Position numbers and translations under genes: made by a program. A DNA stretch of 64,000 nt from JARFQH01 sp963825595 (GTDB lineage Bacteria; Desulfobacterota; Desulfobacteria; Desulfobacterales; SG8-13): the NCBI GenBank assembly GCA_963825595.1, contig CAWGUE010000018.1:1-64000 (forward strand), in the 5' to 3' direction. Positions 1-8,722 of the stretch are shown here, piece by piece. The stretch's first letter is position 1; every line of letters starts with the position of its first letter. Under the pieces are notes generated by a model. The model saw only the letters and a list, made by a program, of their open reading frames with translations, was not told where the DNA came from and ran no database searches.

Positions 1-222
1 AAAGCGTCAAGGCGGCCTTGAAGGGTTTGACCGTGGAGACGACCCGCGGCCGGCTTGTATTTTCGCGACATCGACAACCAATTGAGCTGTTCGGCCTATT
101 TTGGAATGGTGGCCGATGATCCCCGCTACCCGTTTCCGATTTATCACGATCTGATGGAGTTCAAGGGACCGGACATCTGGCGGCCGGAAGCGGAAATTCA
201 GGCCGCGCGCGCCAACCAGTGA
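1..222 (+). pseudogene. 3' end of an ABC transporter substrate-binding protein gene, frameshifted
   Basis: The C-terminal end of a periplasmic substrate-binding protein of the branched-chain amino acid/amide (LivK-like) type, cut by the window edge. The last 55 or so codons read LYFRDIDNQL... and end ...AEIQAARANQ with a TGA at 220-222. The preceding residues (VKAALKGLTVETTRG) lie in another frame, so one extra base seems to be present near positions 50-56. Such proteins usually carry a segment like 'LEGLTVDTPRG-L-FR-ID-Q' here, so both halves fit one gene. Either the gene is decayed or the base is a sequencing error. The stop lies 11 bases before the universal stress gene. Family assignment rests on a short segment. 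Confidence 0.5.
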
Positions 223-233
223 AGGAGTTTAAC

Positions 234-770
234 GTGAGAACGAACATAGAAAAACTACTTTTCACCACCGATCTTTCGGAAGGTACGCGGGTGGCCTTCG
301 ACTTTGCCGCCGGAATCGCCTGTCGGCACGGCGCCGATATCATTATTCTGTACGTCATGGAAGAGTCTTCTTCCTATGCCGGCTCTCATCTCGCGGGATT
401 TCTCGGGGAAGACCGCTGGAAGGAATTGAAAGAGAGTCAGGAGAACGAAGCCCGGCAAATTCTCATCGGAAAGAAACGGGAAGGCGCTGTCATAAAAGAT
501 GCGTTGAATGAATTTTGCCGGACTGCCAAAGAAGAACTGGGGGAGGAGAATGTCCCGGCCGATGAAATCCTTGTGGCCAGGGGAAACGTGGTCGATGCGA
601 TCATGGATACCGTGGATGCCAAAGCGTGTGACATGATCGTCATGGGGCACCATATCCGGTCCAAGTTGGGCGAGGCGGTTCTTGGCAGCACGACCCGGCG
701 GGTCTTGCGGCGCAGCCGGATACCGGTCCTTCTGGTCCCGTCTGCCGGCAGAAGAATAGATTTTAGGTAA
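234..770 (+). CDS. Universal stress protein (UspA family)
   Basis: A 178-residue soluble protein with one Usp domain. It opens with the usual first strand (KLLFTTDLSEGTR), has the long insertion after helix 1 common in this family, and ends with the nucleotide-binding signature GHHIRSK...GSTTRRVLRRSRIPVLLVP. These residues predict ATP binding. The start chosen is the GTG at 234, six bases after AAGGAG; an earlier in-frame GTG at 219 overlaps the upstream stop and lacks a ribosome site. It sits between a transporter fragment and an acyl-CoA ligase, a common place for Usp genes in anaerobes. Its specific role cannot be read from sequence. Confidence 0.88.
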   Translation: MRTNIEKLLFTTDLSEGTRVAFDFAAGIACRHGADIIILYVMEESSSYAGSHLAGFLGEDRWKELKESQENEARQILIGKKREGAVIKDALNEFCRTAKEELGEENVPADEILVARGNVVDAIMDTVDAKACDMIVMGHHIRSKLGEAVLGSTTRRVLRRSRIPVLLVPSAGRRIDFR

Positions 771-780
771 GGAGGGTGTC

Positions 781-2307
781 GTGAACATTGGAAGCCTTTT
801 TTCGAGACACGCCAGGTACCGCCCCGATCATTTGGCGGTGGTGTTCAAGGAACAGCGCCTCACGCATGTGCAATTCAACCGCAGTATCAATCAATTGGCC
901 AATGCCTTGAAGGCTTTGGGTATTAAAAAAGGCGACCACGTCGCTACGATACTGCCCAATAGCCTCGAACTTCTGGAAACCTTCTGGGCCTGCGCCAAGA
1001 TCGGTGCCGTGGTTGTGCCTCTGAGCACCCTGCTGCTGGGAAAGGCCATGATCTCCTTGCTGCAGGATTCCGATACCATCCTGGTCATCACCACAAGCGG
1101 CTTTACCGACATGCTCGACAAGATAAAAAAAGACCTGCCGGCCATCGCACCGGAGCGCTATCTGCTGACCGACATATCCGATCGCAGGGGCTATCAGGAT
1201 TACCATGGGTTGAAAGCGGCGGCCGACGATCGGGAACCGGAGGGCATCCTCGTCACCGACGATGATCCGTTTAACATCATGTACAGCAGCGGGACCACCG
1301 GTCTGCCGAAAGGGATCCTTCACACCCATTACATCCGCGCCATGTACGCCACTATTTTCGCGGGTTCCTATCGGATGACGCCGGAAAGTGTCACCATGCA
1401 TGCCGGTGCTATCGTATTCAACGGCGCTTTCGTGGACCTGATGCCCACCATGTTCATTGGTGCGACTTACGTTTTACTCGATCGCTTTGATCCGATTGAC
1501 TACATCGACACCGTCGAGAAAGAAAAGGTCACCCATGTGATCCTGGTGCCGGCCCAGATCATCGCGTTGCTGAATGCGCCCAATTTTACTTTCGAAAAGT
1601 TAAAATCGCTGGAAATGATCCTGACCCTTGGCGCCCCCCTGCACAAAGAACACAAGGACGCATTGACCCGGATTCTGCCCGGACGGTTCTATGAACTATA
1701 CGGTCTGACCGAGGGGTTCGTGACCGTGCTCGACAAGTTCGATTACCCGAAAAAACCGGGCTCGGTGGGCGTTCCGCCGCCATTTTCCGAAATGCGGATA
1801 GTGGACGAAAAAGGCCATGATTTGCCCCCCGGGGAAGTGGGTGAAATCTGTGGCCGGAGCCCAATTCTCACCCCCGGCTATTACAAACGTCCCGATCTGA
1901 CCGCAGAGGCCATCAGAGATGGCTGGTTGCATTCGGGCGATATGGGCTATGTCGATGAAGACGGTTTTCTCTATCTGGTGGATCGCAAAAAGGACATGAT
2001 CATTTCCGGGGGCGTCAACGTCTATCCGCGGGATATTGAAGAAGTTGTGGTTCAGCATCCGGCCGTACGGGAGGTGGCGGTCTTTGGGGCGTCACACGCC
2101 AAATGGGGAGAGACGCCTGTAGCTGCCGTCGTTCTCCATCCACAGGAGAGCATCGGGGCTGAAGAATTGAAGAAATGGGTCAACGAGAGGGTCGGGGCGA
2201 AGTTCCAGCGGATTCACGATGTGGTGATCATGGAGGATTTTCCACGCAACGTGGCGGGGAAGACGCTCAAACGGGAGATGCGGGATACCTACGGCAAAGC
2301 CAAATAA
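781..2307 (+). CDS. AMP-forming acyl-CoA ligase (fatty-acyl/aryl-CoA synthetase type)
   Basis: A 508-residue adenylate-forming enzyme that should activate a carboxylic acid to its CoA thioester with ATP. The phosphate-binding loop YSSGTTGLPKG is at residues 168-178, followed by YGLTEG, the hinge region DRKKDMIISGGVNVYP and the C-terminal catalytic lysine in AGKTLKREMRD. Length is normal for the family. GTG start at 781 directly after AAGGAGGGTGTC. Ten bases separate it from the Usp gene, so the two are probably co-transcribed with the upstream transporter. The substrate is unknown; a medium-chain or branched acid imported by the neighbouring ABC system is a reasonable guess. The stop codon lies inside a 21-bp perfect hairpin. 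Confidence 0.85.
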   Translation: MNIGSLFSRHARYRPDHLAVVFKEQRLTHVQFNRSINQLANALKALGIKKGDHVATILPNSLELLETFWACAKIGAVVVPLSTLLLGKAMISLLQDSDTILVITTSGFTDMLDKIKKDLPAIAPERYLLTDISDRRGYQDYHGLKAAADDREPEGILVTDDDPFNIMYSSGTTGLPKGILHTHYIRAMYATIFAGSYRMTPESVTMHAGAIVFNGAFVDLMPTMFIGATYVLLDRFDPIDYIDTVEKEKVTHVILVPAQIIALLNAPNFTFEKLKSLEMILTLGAPLHKEHKDALTRILPGRFYELYGLTEGFVTVLDKFDYPKKPGSVGVPPPFSEMRIVDEKGHDLPPGEVGEICGRSPILTPGYYKRPDLTAEAIRDGWLHSGDMGYVDEDGFLYLVDRKKDMIISGGVNVYPRDIEEVVVQHPAVREVAVFGASHAKWGETPVAAVVLHPQESIGAEELKKWVNERVGAKFQRIHDVVIMEDFPRNVAGKTLKREMRDTYGKAK

Positions 2308-2343
2308 CCTGGAAATTTTATGAAATTTCCAGGTTATTTGGCT
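2298..2343 (+). terminator. 21-bp perfect hairpin over the ligase stop codon
   Basis: Arms 2298-2318 and 2323-2343 are exact reverse complements (left arm starts AGCCAAATAACC) around a four-base TATG loop. The ligase stop lies inside the left arm. No U-run follows on the plus strand, so a classical intrinsic terminator is not proven. It may end transcription or protect the mRNA 3' end. The minus-strand operon ends 190 bases downstream. The remaining bases to 2534 show nothing else recognisable. Confidence 0.55.
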
Positions 2344-2534
2344 GTATAAAAAAAGGTTTACTGATTATCAATTTACTGTGAATGTGACTTTCCAATTCGT
2401 CTTGCATGACCGCACCGATGGGCAAGGGCACGAACTCGGATTCACCGTAGCTGTATCACTCACTTTTCACCCGCCTGCCTGAAGCCGCATACAACATACT
2501 TCTGATATTTGATATTGATTTTCAATTTCGGGCA

Positions 2535-3476
2535 CTATGCCGTTTCGGATCGGCGGGGTCTGGGCCAGTAAATCTCCACCGCAACCGAAGCGCAAATGAT
2601 GATGATGGCCGTTAATTGCCAACCGGTTGGATGTTGGCTCAGGAATACCGCGGCCAGAAAAGCGGCAATCACCGGTTTGAGAAAGAACAGGTAACTGCCG
2701 CGCGTGATGTCCGGTACCGCCGCCAAACCGCCGATCCAGAGAAACTGGGTAATGGTGGTGTTCCATAGGGCAATGGTCAGCAAAGCCGCATATTGGTCCG
2801 GCGGACGGTCGAAAAGGGTCGCCGGATTGACCCAGATGTTCCAGAAAATACCGACCAGAAACCAAAGGCCCACAGCCCCCATAAACATCGTAACGGCGGT
2901 GATGCGCAGCGCGCCGTATTTGACGATGATCGGTCGCACTATCACCGTGTAGGCCGCGATCACCGCCGCACACCCGAGAATCATCAATATGCCGATAAGA
3001 TTCTCACCGGCGCCGGCCAGTTTGGCCAGATAACCGTCGGTGATGAGCAGGGCCACGCCCACAGTAGCACAAATACCACTGATGATTTTGGGGCCGCTAA
3101 ACGGCTGCTTGTTGATCCACAGGTTCACCAGTCCGACGAAAATAGGGATGGTTGTGACCACGGTGGCTACCTGTGGAACGGTAGCGAAATCGAGAGACCA
3201 ATGAAACAATAGATAACCGAGGGTGACCCCTAAAAGCGAGAGCAGAACCAGCCGAAAACCGTGTTCGCGAAACGGCTCGATCAAATTGCGCGAGGCCGGA
3301 AAAATAAGGGCCAGAACGACGAGTCCGATCCCTCCCAAGAGAAAGCGCCAAACCGACAGCTCCGGTCCTTTGATACCAGAGAGGACAGATACAAACTCGC
3401 TCGATGCATGACCACATACGCCTAAGAATACAGCCAGATAGGCCACCCATGCATGCTTGTGCCAGATTCCCATCAT
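2535..3476 (-). CDS. DMT-superfamily permease (EamA domains)
   Basis: A 313-residue inner-membrane protein with about ten hydrophobic segments in two EamA-like halves, as in drug/metabolite transporters that export amino acids or small metabolites. It is the last gene of a five-gene minus operon. Its ATG overlaps the stop of the upstream hydrolase (ATGA), and GGAGG lies four bases before the start, so it is translationally coupled. A second ATG follows immediately at 3473. By context it may export a product of the catabolic operon; substrate and direction are not visible in sequence. Confidence 0.85.
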   Translation of the reverse strand: MMGIWHKHAWVAYLAVFLGVCGHASSEFVSVLSGIKGPELSVWRFLLGGIGLVVLALIFPASRNLIEPFREHGFRLVLLSLLGVTLGYLLFHWSLDFATVPQVATVVTTIPIFVGLVNLWINKQPFSGPKIISGICATVGVALLITDGYLAKLAGAGENLIGILMILGCAAVIAAYTVIVRPIIVKYGALRITAVTMFMGAVGLWFLVGIFWNIWVNPATLFDRPPDQYAALLTIALWNTTITQFLWIGGLAAVPDITRGSYLFFLKPVIAAFLAAVFLSQHPTGWQLTAIIIICASVAVEIYWPRPRRSETA

Positions 3477-4291
3477 GCCACCTCCTTGGCAAACGACAGC
3501 AGGACGTCAGCCAGAGCTTCGGGCTGCTCGGCCGGTATCAGGTGGCCGGCATTCAACATGTCTGACCGTGAGCTCTTTGGCAGACGCATGGCCAGTTCAT
3601 CTACCACTGTTTTTTCCAAAAATACATGATCCTGCAGTCCGGTCACGACCAGCACGGGCAGATCGATCTTTTCGTAGGGCAGATCCCAGTCCGATGTTCG
3701 TCCGGCTTCCGCCAGAAGTTTGTAATGGCCGCTGTTCGGTTTCAACGGCGCATAGGACATTCCGGTTTTCAAGAAGGCGTCACGATTGGAAGCCAACCAC
3801 TCTTCGTTGACCAGCAGCGGGAGATAAAGATCGCGAAACAGTTCCAAACCGCCGACTTCGACGGCACGGACAAGGGCATCGCCGATCCATTTCAACCGGG
3901 CGCCGTTCTTGCGCAGGGTGTTGATCAAGACGAGTGCCGAAGCCGGGACACCTTTGAGCCAGGTCCGGGCGGCAAAAAGCCCCCCGATCGAGAGGCCGAC
4001 CAGGATCGGGCGAACCGGCTCGACTGTGGAAAGAAGACGCACGGCATCGTCGACGATCAGATCCATGTCGAGCACGGTATCCGGTGAAAACGGGCTGTTG
4101 GCCTGTCCCCGCATGTTGTACGCCAGGGTTCCGTGACCGGCGCGGCGCAGGACCGGACCGATCACGGCCTCCCAATTGGTCGTGTCACCGGTCAGGGCAT
4201 TGAAAAAAACATACGTGCAGGCGGTATCCTTTGTTGGTTGGCGGTGCTCGTAATACAGGCCGTCCTTAGGGCCGATTTTGTACTCGCTCAT
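3473..4291 (-). CDS. Alpha/beta-fold hydrolase
   Basis: A 272-residue cytoplasmic alpha/beta hydrolase. The nucleophile elbow is GLSIGG, the acid residue is probably in GLQDHVF and the catalytic histidine in NAGHLIP, so the Ser-Asp-His triad is complete. The early oxyanion-hole segment FFNALTGDTTNW is also in place. Esterase, thioesterase or ring-cleavage hydrolase are all possible. It starts 39 bases after the reductase gene and is coupled to the DMT permease by a four-base overlap. Its operon partners (CoA ligase, hydroxyacid dehydrogenase) suggest it acts on an ester or CoA thioester. Confidence 0.8.
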   Translation of the reverse strand: MSEYKIGPKDGLYYEHRQPTKDTACTYVFFNALTGDTTNWEAVIGPVLRRAGHGTLAYNMRGQANSPFSPDTVLDMDLIVDDAVRLLSTVEPVRPILVGLSIGGLFAARTWLKGVPASALVLINTLRKNGARLKWIGDALVRAVEVGGLELFRDLYLPLLVNEEWLASNRDAFLKTGMSYAPLKPNSGHYKLLAEAGRTSDWDLPYEKIDLPVLVVTGLQDHVFLEKTVVDELAMRLPKSSRSDMLNAGHLIPAEQPEALADVLLSFAKEVA

Positions 4292-4330
4292 TTCTCTCTC
4301 CTATGAAGTTGCTTTAAGCGCTTGTATACT

Positions 4331-5209
4331 CTACCCATCGATTCCGGATGCCTTGCGGACGGCGCGGGCAATCACGGAGATGTCTTCATCGCCGTGGCCG
4401 CAGGCAATCAGGCCGGTTTCGGTCTGCTCCACGTAAGCGGCCACCGGTAGGGTGACGCCCAATTCACGCGCCACCTCCAGGGCGATGGTCAGATCTTTGC
4501 GGTGCAGCTGAACTTTGAAGCCGAGCGGATAATCGTTTTTAATCATGTTGCCGGACCGATTGACCATTGCCCAGGACCCGGCCGCACCGCCGCCGACCGC
4601 CATGACAACCTTTTCCATGTCGAGGCCGGCTTTCAACCCCAGAGCAACCCCTTCGGCCACGCTCCAGTAAGTGCCGGCGACGACGATCTGATTAATGGCC
4701 TTGGTCATTTGACCGGCACCGATAGGGCCGATGTGTGTGATCGTCTGACCCATAGCTTCCAGCACCGGTCGAGCCATTTCCAGGTCGGAAACCTCGCCAC
4801 CGACCATGATGGAAAGCGTGCCTTTCTGTGCCCCCTCGGAACCACCGGAAACCGGCGCATCCAGCATGCGTATTCCCTGCGCGGCAAGGGCCTGCGAAAT
4901 ACGGCGGGTCGCCGTGGGGCTGATGGTGGACATGTCCACGACAACAGTGCCCTTGGCAGCGCCATGGACAACGCCCTGCTCTCCGAGGATAACCGCTTCA
5001 GCGTCCGGGGTGTCACTGACGCAGGTGATGACGATTTCCGCATCAACGGCCGCCGCTGCCGGTGATGCGGCACGCTTGGCACCCCCGTCGGAAAGGGGAA
5101 TTTCCTTGTCTCGGGTGCGATTGTTTACGGTCACCGTGTGCCCTGCTTTCAGCACATTGAGTGCCATCGGTGATCCCATGGTTCCCAATCCGATAAATGC
5201 AACTTTCAT
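4331..5209 (-). CDS. NAD(P)-dependent 3-hydroxyisobutyrate dehydrogenase-family reductase
   Basis: A 292-residue beta-hydroxyacid dehydrogenase. The N-terminal Rossmann motif is GLGTMG (7-12), the substrate-binding signature is DAPVSGG (about 117-123), and the catalytic lysine is K170 in GAGQMTKAINQ. The family includes 3-hydroxyisobutyrate dehydrogenase and tartronate-semialdehyde reductase. The sequence alone does not choose between them, and the C-terminal substrate side is not diagnostic by eye. It begins five bases after the CoA ligase stop. Co-occurrence with an FAD-linked hydroxyacid dehydrogenase and a CoA ligase fits degradation of a branched hydroxyacid. Confidence 0.85.
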   Translation of the reverse strand: MKVAFIGLGTMGSPMALNVLKAGHTVTVNNRTRDKEIPLSDGGAKRAASPAAAAVDAEIVITCVSDTPDAEAVILGEQGVVHGAAKGTVVVDMSTISPTATRRISQALAAQGIRMLDAPVSGGSEGAQKGTLSIMVGGEVSDLEMARPVLEAMGQTITHIGPIGAGQMTKAINQIVVAGTYWSVAEGVALGLKAGLDMEKVVMAVGGGAAGSWAMVNRSGNMIKNDYPLGFKVQLHRKDLTIALEVARELGVTLPVAAYVEQTETGLIACGHGDEDISVIARAVRKASGIDG

Positions 5210-5214
5210 GTTTC

Positions 5215-6837
5215 TTATCTCCTTTCTTTCGATCTCAAATCTTTCCGGATGATCTTGCCGGTGGCGGTCATCGGAAGGGATGCGATAAATTCGATCAGGC
5301 GCGGGTATTCGTGTGCGGCGAGTCTGTGGCGGACGAAACTCTTAATGTCGATTTCAAGAGCTTCATTGGCCTTGGTTCCCGGTTTGAGAACGATAAATGC
5401 TTTAATAACTTCGGTGCGGATTTTATCAGGGACACCGACCACTGCCGCCATTGCCACCGCCGGGTGCTTGAGCAGGCAATCTTCGATTTCACCCGGACCG
5501 ATGCGATATCCGGAACTGGTGATCAGGTCATCCTGCCGGCCGACGAACCAGAGGTAGCCCTCATTGTCTTTGCGGGCCGTATCGCCGGTCAAGCACCAAT
5601 CACCGACAAACTTACGGTCGGTCGCGGACCGGTTTTTCCAGTATTCCAGGAACATGACGGGGTCCGGTTTTCTGATGGCGACATGGCCGACGGTGTCCCG
5701 GGGCAGCACATTTCCGTCATCGTCGACGATCTCCACCATATGACCCGGTATGGCGCGGCCCATGGATCCCGGTTTAATCGCCATCACCTCGGCACAATTG
5801 CCGACCACCAGATTGACCTCCGTCTGTCCGTAAAATTCGTTGATCGCGACCCCAAAGGCGGATTTCCCCCAACCGAGAAGTTCTTCTCCCAAAGTCTCTC
5901 CACCGCTGCCGATGCTGCGGAGGCGCGGCGTATGGCGTCCCTGTGGGGCTTTTACCTGTCGCATCATTTTCAGGGCCGTGGGCGGCAAGAAGGCATTCCG
6001 CACCGCGTGTTTGGCCATCAGATGGAAGGCGAACTCCGGGTCGAATTTTCGGGCGCGGTAAGCCAGAACCGGCACACCATGGTGCCAGCTGGGAAAAAGG
6101 ACGTCGATCAACCCGCCGATCCAGGCCCAGTCGGCGGGTGTCCAAAACAAGTCATCTTTCCGCGGAAATAAGTTGTGAGGAAATTCCACTCCCGGAAGGT
6201 GTCCCAATAGGGTTCGATGGGCGTGCAACGCACCTTTGGGCGGTCCCGTGGTTCCGGAAGTATAAATGATCAGGGCCGGATCGTCTGCTCGGGTTGACAC
6301 CGGCGCGAAATCGGCAGAGCCTTTGCGGAGGAACTCCCAGAAGTCGATCGTCCGTTTTCTTTTTCCGCTTTGGATGCTGACAACATGGATCAAATCAGGC
6401 AGATCATGACGGATTGACTCGATTTTTTCCAGGCCGGTGGAGTCGGTGATGACCACTTTGGCTTGACTGTCGCTGAGTCGATAAGTGAGCGCATCCGGCC
6501 CGAAAAGGGTGAAAAGCGGGACGGCGATGCCGCCGATTTTGTAAGTGGCGATGTGGGCAATCGCTGTTTCAGGGCACTGGGGCAAGAGAATGGCCACCCG
6601 GTCACCGGATGTCACTCCGAGAGCGGCCAAGGCATTTGCGAGTTGGTTCGAGACCCTTTTTAACGTTTCGAATGTGTATCGCTCGACTTCGCCGGACGCC
6701 TTTTCGTAGATGAGGGCCAGGCGTTGAGGCTGATGGGCGTGCTTGTCGCAAATGTCGGTGCCGATGTTGTAGAATTCAGGAACCTGCCAACGGAAGTTCC
6801 GGCAGAGCTCATCGTATGTTTTGCCCGGTCCAAGCAT
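5215..6837 (-). CDS. AMP-forming acyl-CoA synthetase (acetyl/medium-chain acyl-CoA synthetase-like)
   Basis: A 540-residue adenylate-forming CoA ligase that looks more like the ACS/ACSM branch than the ligase at 781-2307. It has IIYTSGTTGPPKG, FYGQTE, GDTARKDNEGYLWFVGR, the hinge DDLITSSGYRIGP and the catalytic lysine in TATGKIIRKDLR. The ATG at 6837 is preferred: GAGGA lies about seven bases upstream, within the end of the preceding gene. An upstream TTG at 6855 would extend it by six residues. The gene overlaps the FAD dehydrogenase end closely, which indicates one operon. Acetate, propionate, isobutyrate or benzoate-like acids are all possible substrates. Confidence 0.85.
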   Translation of the reverse strand: MLGPGKTYDELCRNFRWQVPEFYNIGTDICDKHAHQPQRLALIYEKASGEVERYTFETLKRVSNQLANALAALGVTSGDRVAILLPQCPETAIAHIATYKIGGIAVPLFTLFGPDALTYRLSDSQAKVVITDSTGLEKIESIRHDLPDLIHVVSIQSGKRKRTIDFWEFLRKGSADFAPVSTRADDPALIIYTSGTTGPPKGALHAHRTLLGHLPGVEFPHNLFPRKDDLFWTPADWAWIGGLIDVLFPSWHHGVPVLAYRARKFDPEFAFHLMAKHAVRNAFLPPTALKMMRQVKAPQGRHTPRLRSIGSGGETLGEELLGWGKSAFGVAINEFYGQTEVNLVVGNCAEVMAIKPGSMGRAIPGHMVEIVDDDGNVLPRDTVGHVAIRKPDPVMFLEYWKNRSATDRKFVGDWCLTGDTARKDNEGYLWFVGRQDDLITSSGYRIGPGEIEDCLLKHPAVAMAAVVGVPDKIRTEVIKAFIVLKPGTKANEALEIDIKSFVRHRLAAHEYPRLIEFIASLPMTATGKIIRKDLRSKERR

Positions 6838-6847
6838 AGCGGCTTCC

Positions 6848-8227
6848 TCAAGCAAATATTTTACCTGGATTCATGAGTCCCTTTGGATCCAGCAGCATTT
6901 TAATCCGGCGCATCAGTTCGAAACTTTCACCATGTTCCCGTTGCATGAATTTCCGTTTGCCGATACCGACGCCGTGTTCACCGGTGCAGGTTCCGCCCAA
7001 CTCGACGGCCCGAGTGACAATGCGGTCGTTAATTTCTTCGATTTGACGCCACCCTTCGAGGTCGCTGGGGTCCCCCACCAGAACGACATGCAGGTTGCCG
7101 TCGCCGGCATGGCCGAAGACATAGCCGACCACATCGAATTGATCAACAAGACTTTGGGAAAAAACAACCATGTCCGGATAGCGTGAGATTGGAACGGCTG
7201 CGTCTACAATGAGGGTTTCTTGCCCGGGATGTGCCCGATGGATCGTTTCCCAGGCCTCGTGACGTGCCCGCCAAAGATCCTGGCGGTGCTGCTCGTTGAT
7301 GCCGGACGCGAAATGGGCGGCACCGCAGTCCTTGCAGAGCTCTTCGGCCAGAGCTGCAATTTCCGTCAGCATGGTCCGACTGATCCCATGAAACTCGCAG
7401 AACAGGGTCGGTTTTTCTACCAGTCCGAGCTGCTTTTCTCTGTTCATCAATCCGATCAGCTTTGGTGGCAGAAGTTCGAGCGCCGCCGGTTCGATTCCGG
7501 ATCCGATCATTACCGCCACTGCGTGAGATGCATCTTCGAGTCGCTCGAAGGCGGCGGTAGCCGCCAGATGGTGGGATGGGATTCCGGTCAGGCGAAGGGT
7601 GGCCTCGGTCACGATACCAAGGGTGCCTTCAGAGCCGACGAACAGGCGGGTCAGATCGTAACCGGAAGATGACTTGGGTGCTTTGCACCCGGTGTGAATG
7701 ATGTCGCCCCCGGGGACAACCACTGTCAACCGCAGGGTATAGTCTTTGGTGGCCCCGTACTTGACGGTCTGGACGCCGGAGGCGTTATTGGCGATCATAC
7801 CCCCGATAGTGGCATCGGCGCCCGGGTCCGGAGGAAAGAACAATCCGTGCCGGCCGGCCTGGCGGTTGAACTCTTTGCGTAAAACGCCGGGCTGGACATC
7901 CGCCTGAAGATCCTGGGGGCGAATGTCGAGGATGCGGTCCATGCGTGTTAAATCCACAACGAGTCCACCCCGTGCAGGCACAGGGTTTCCTTCGGTGCTG
8001 GTGCCTGCCCCCCATGGCGTCACCGGTACTTCCTGGGCATAAGACCATCTGAGAATCGCGGAAACTTCTTCGGTGGATTCGGGCCAGACAACTGCTGCCG
8101 GCAGTTCTCCCCGGTGGGGAGAGATGTCGCGACGGTGCAGTTCGAGGTTGGATCGGCCGGTGGAGAAACGATCCGGGGAAACCAGTTTTGCCAGTTCTTC
8201 TGTCTGTTTATGATTGAATTTGTTCAT
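6848..8227 (-). CDS. FAD-linked 2-hydroxyacid dehydrogenase (GlcD / D-lactate dehydrogenase type)
   Basis: A 459-residue flavoprotein. The N-terminal FAD-binding_4 (PCMH) half contains TPWGAGTSTEGN, PPDPGADATIGGMIANNASG and FVGSEGTLGIVTEATLRL. The C-terminal oxidase half has GHAGDGNLH and ends with GGTCTGEHGVGIGKRKF and DPKGLMNPGKIF. These residues are typical of mitochondrial-type D-lactate dehydrogenase and glycolate oxidase subunit GlcD. No partner iron-sulfur subunit (GlcF) is adjacent, so the electron acceptor is unknown. It is the first gene of the minus-strand operon reaching 2535. It starts with ATG at 8227; the nearest purine-rich stretch is GGGGAAAAAAC. Confidence 0.87.
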   Translation of the reverse strand: MNKFNHKQTEELAKLVSPDRFSTGRSNLELHRRDISPHRGELPAAVVWPESTEEVSAILRWSYAQEVPVTPWGAGTSTEGNPVPARGGLVVDLTRMDRILDIRPQDLQADVQPGVLRKEFNRQAGRHGLFFPPDPGADATIGGMIANNASGVQTVKYGATKDYTLRLTVVVPGGDIIHTGCKAPKSSSGYDLTRLFVGSEGTLGIVTEATLRLTGIPSHHLAATAAFERLEDASHAVAVMIGSGIEPAALELLPPKLIGLMNREKQLGLVEKPTLFCEFHGISRTMLTEIAALAEELCKDCGAAHFASGINEQHRQDLWRARHEAWETIHRAHPGQETLIVDAAVPISRYPDMVVFSQSLVDQFDVVGYVFGHAGDGNLHVVLVGDPSDLEGWRQIEEINDRIVTRAVELGGTCTGEHGVGIGKRKFMQREHGESFELMRRIKMLLDPKGLMNPGKIFA

Positions 8228-8670
8228 CTTTGTTTTTTCCCCGCATGTCTGATGCCGATAATCCTTAGGTACCGGACCTGATTTACTGTTAAGAATACTC
8301 TACCCCCTTAACTATTTGAGCCACCAGGGAGTTTTCATTACCCGAAAGCGGAGGGAATGATCGGCGACTTCAGCGCGCAAACTTAAGCTCAAATCAGCTT
8401 AAGGAAATAACAGTATTCCTCTGCGGAGGGATTAGCGTACGCTTCTAATACGGGAATTCAAGCCCGGAGCAGCGATGACTTTTTCCGGCTTTAGACCACA
8501 GAAATCTTCCGCCATTTTCAATACGTTGAAATGTCGAGGGAGAAAATGATTTGCATTATTAGCTGCGGCATTACCTGGCTGTCAAGATAAAAGGGCGGCC
8601 AAGAAATCTGATACCCCGGCAGGTTTTTGTACTTCGATTGAAGATCCATTTTTCAGGTCTCATTTTGATT

Positions 8671-8699
8671 TTGACATTTGGTGGCAGAAACGCTACCGA
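8671..8699 (+). promoter_or_regulatory. Candidate sigma-70 promoter for the methylmalonyl-CoA mutase
   Basis: A consensus TTGACA (8671-8676) is separated by 17 bases from TACCGA (8694-8699), which is a poor -10. The predicted start would fall near 8705, within the adjacent palindrome, leaving a leader of about 255 bases before the mutase ATG. Confidence 0.4.
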
Positions 8700-8702
8700 T
8701 GC

Positions 8703-8722
8703 AATACCGACCGGTTGGTATT
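8703..8722 (+). promoter_or_regulatory. Palindromic operator candidate (TetR-type)
   Basis: AATACCGACCGGTTGGTATT is a 20-base palindrome with one mismatched pair. The form (ACCGACCGGTnGGT core) resembles operators of TetR-family regulators, several of which sense acyl-CoA compounds. It overlaps the predicted transcription start of the mutase promoter, a classical repressor position. No TetR gene lies in the window, so the regulator is unknown. Confidence 0.5.

Noticed and set aside
5197..6171. 324-codon plus-strand open frame
   Set aside because: Entirely opposite the acyl-CoA synthetase and without ribosome site or recognisable domain.
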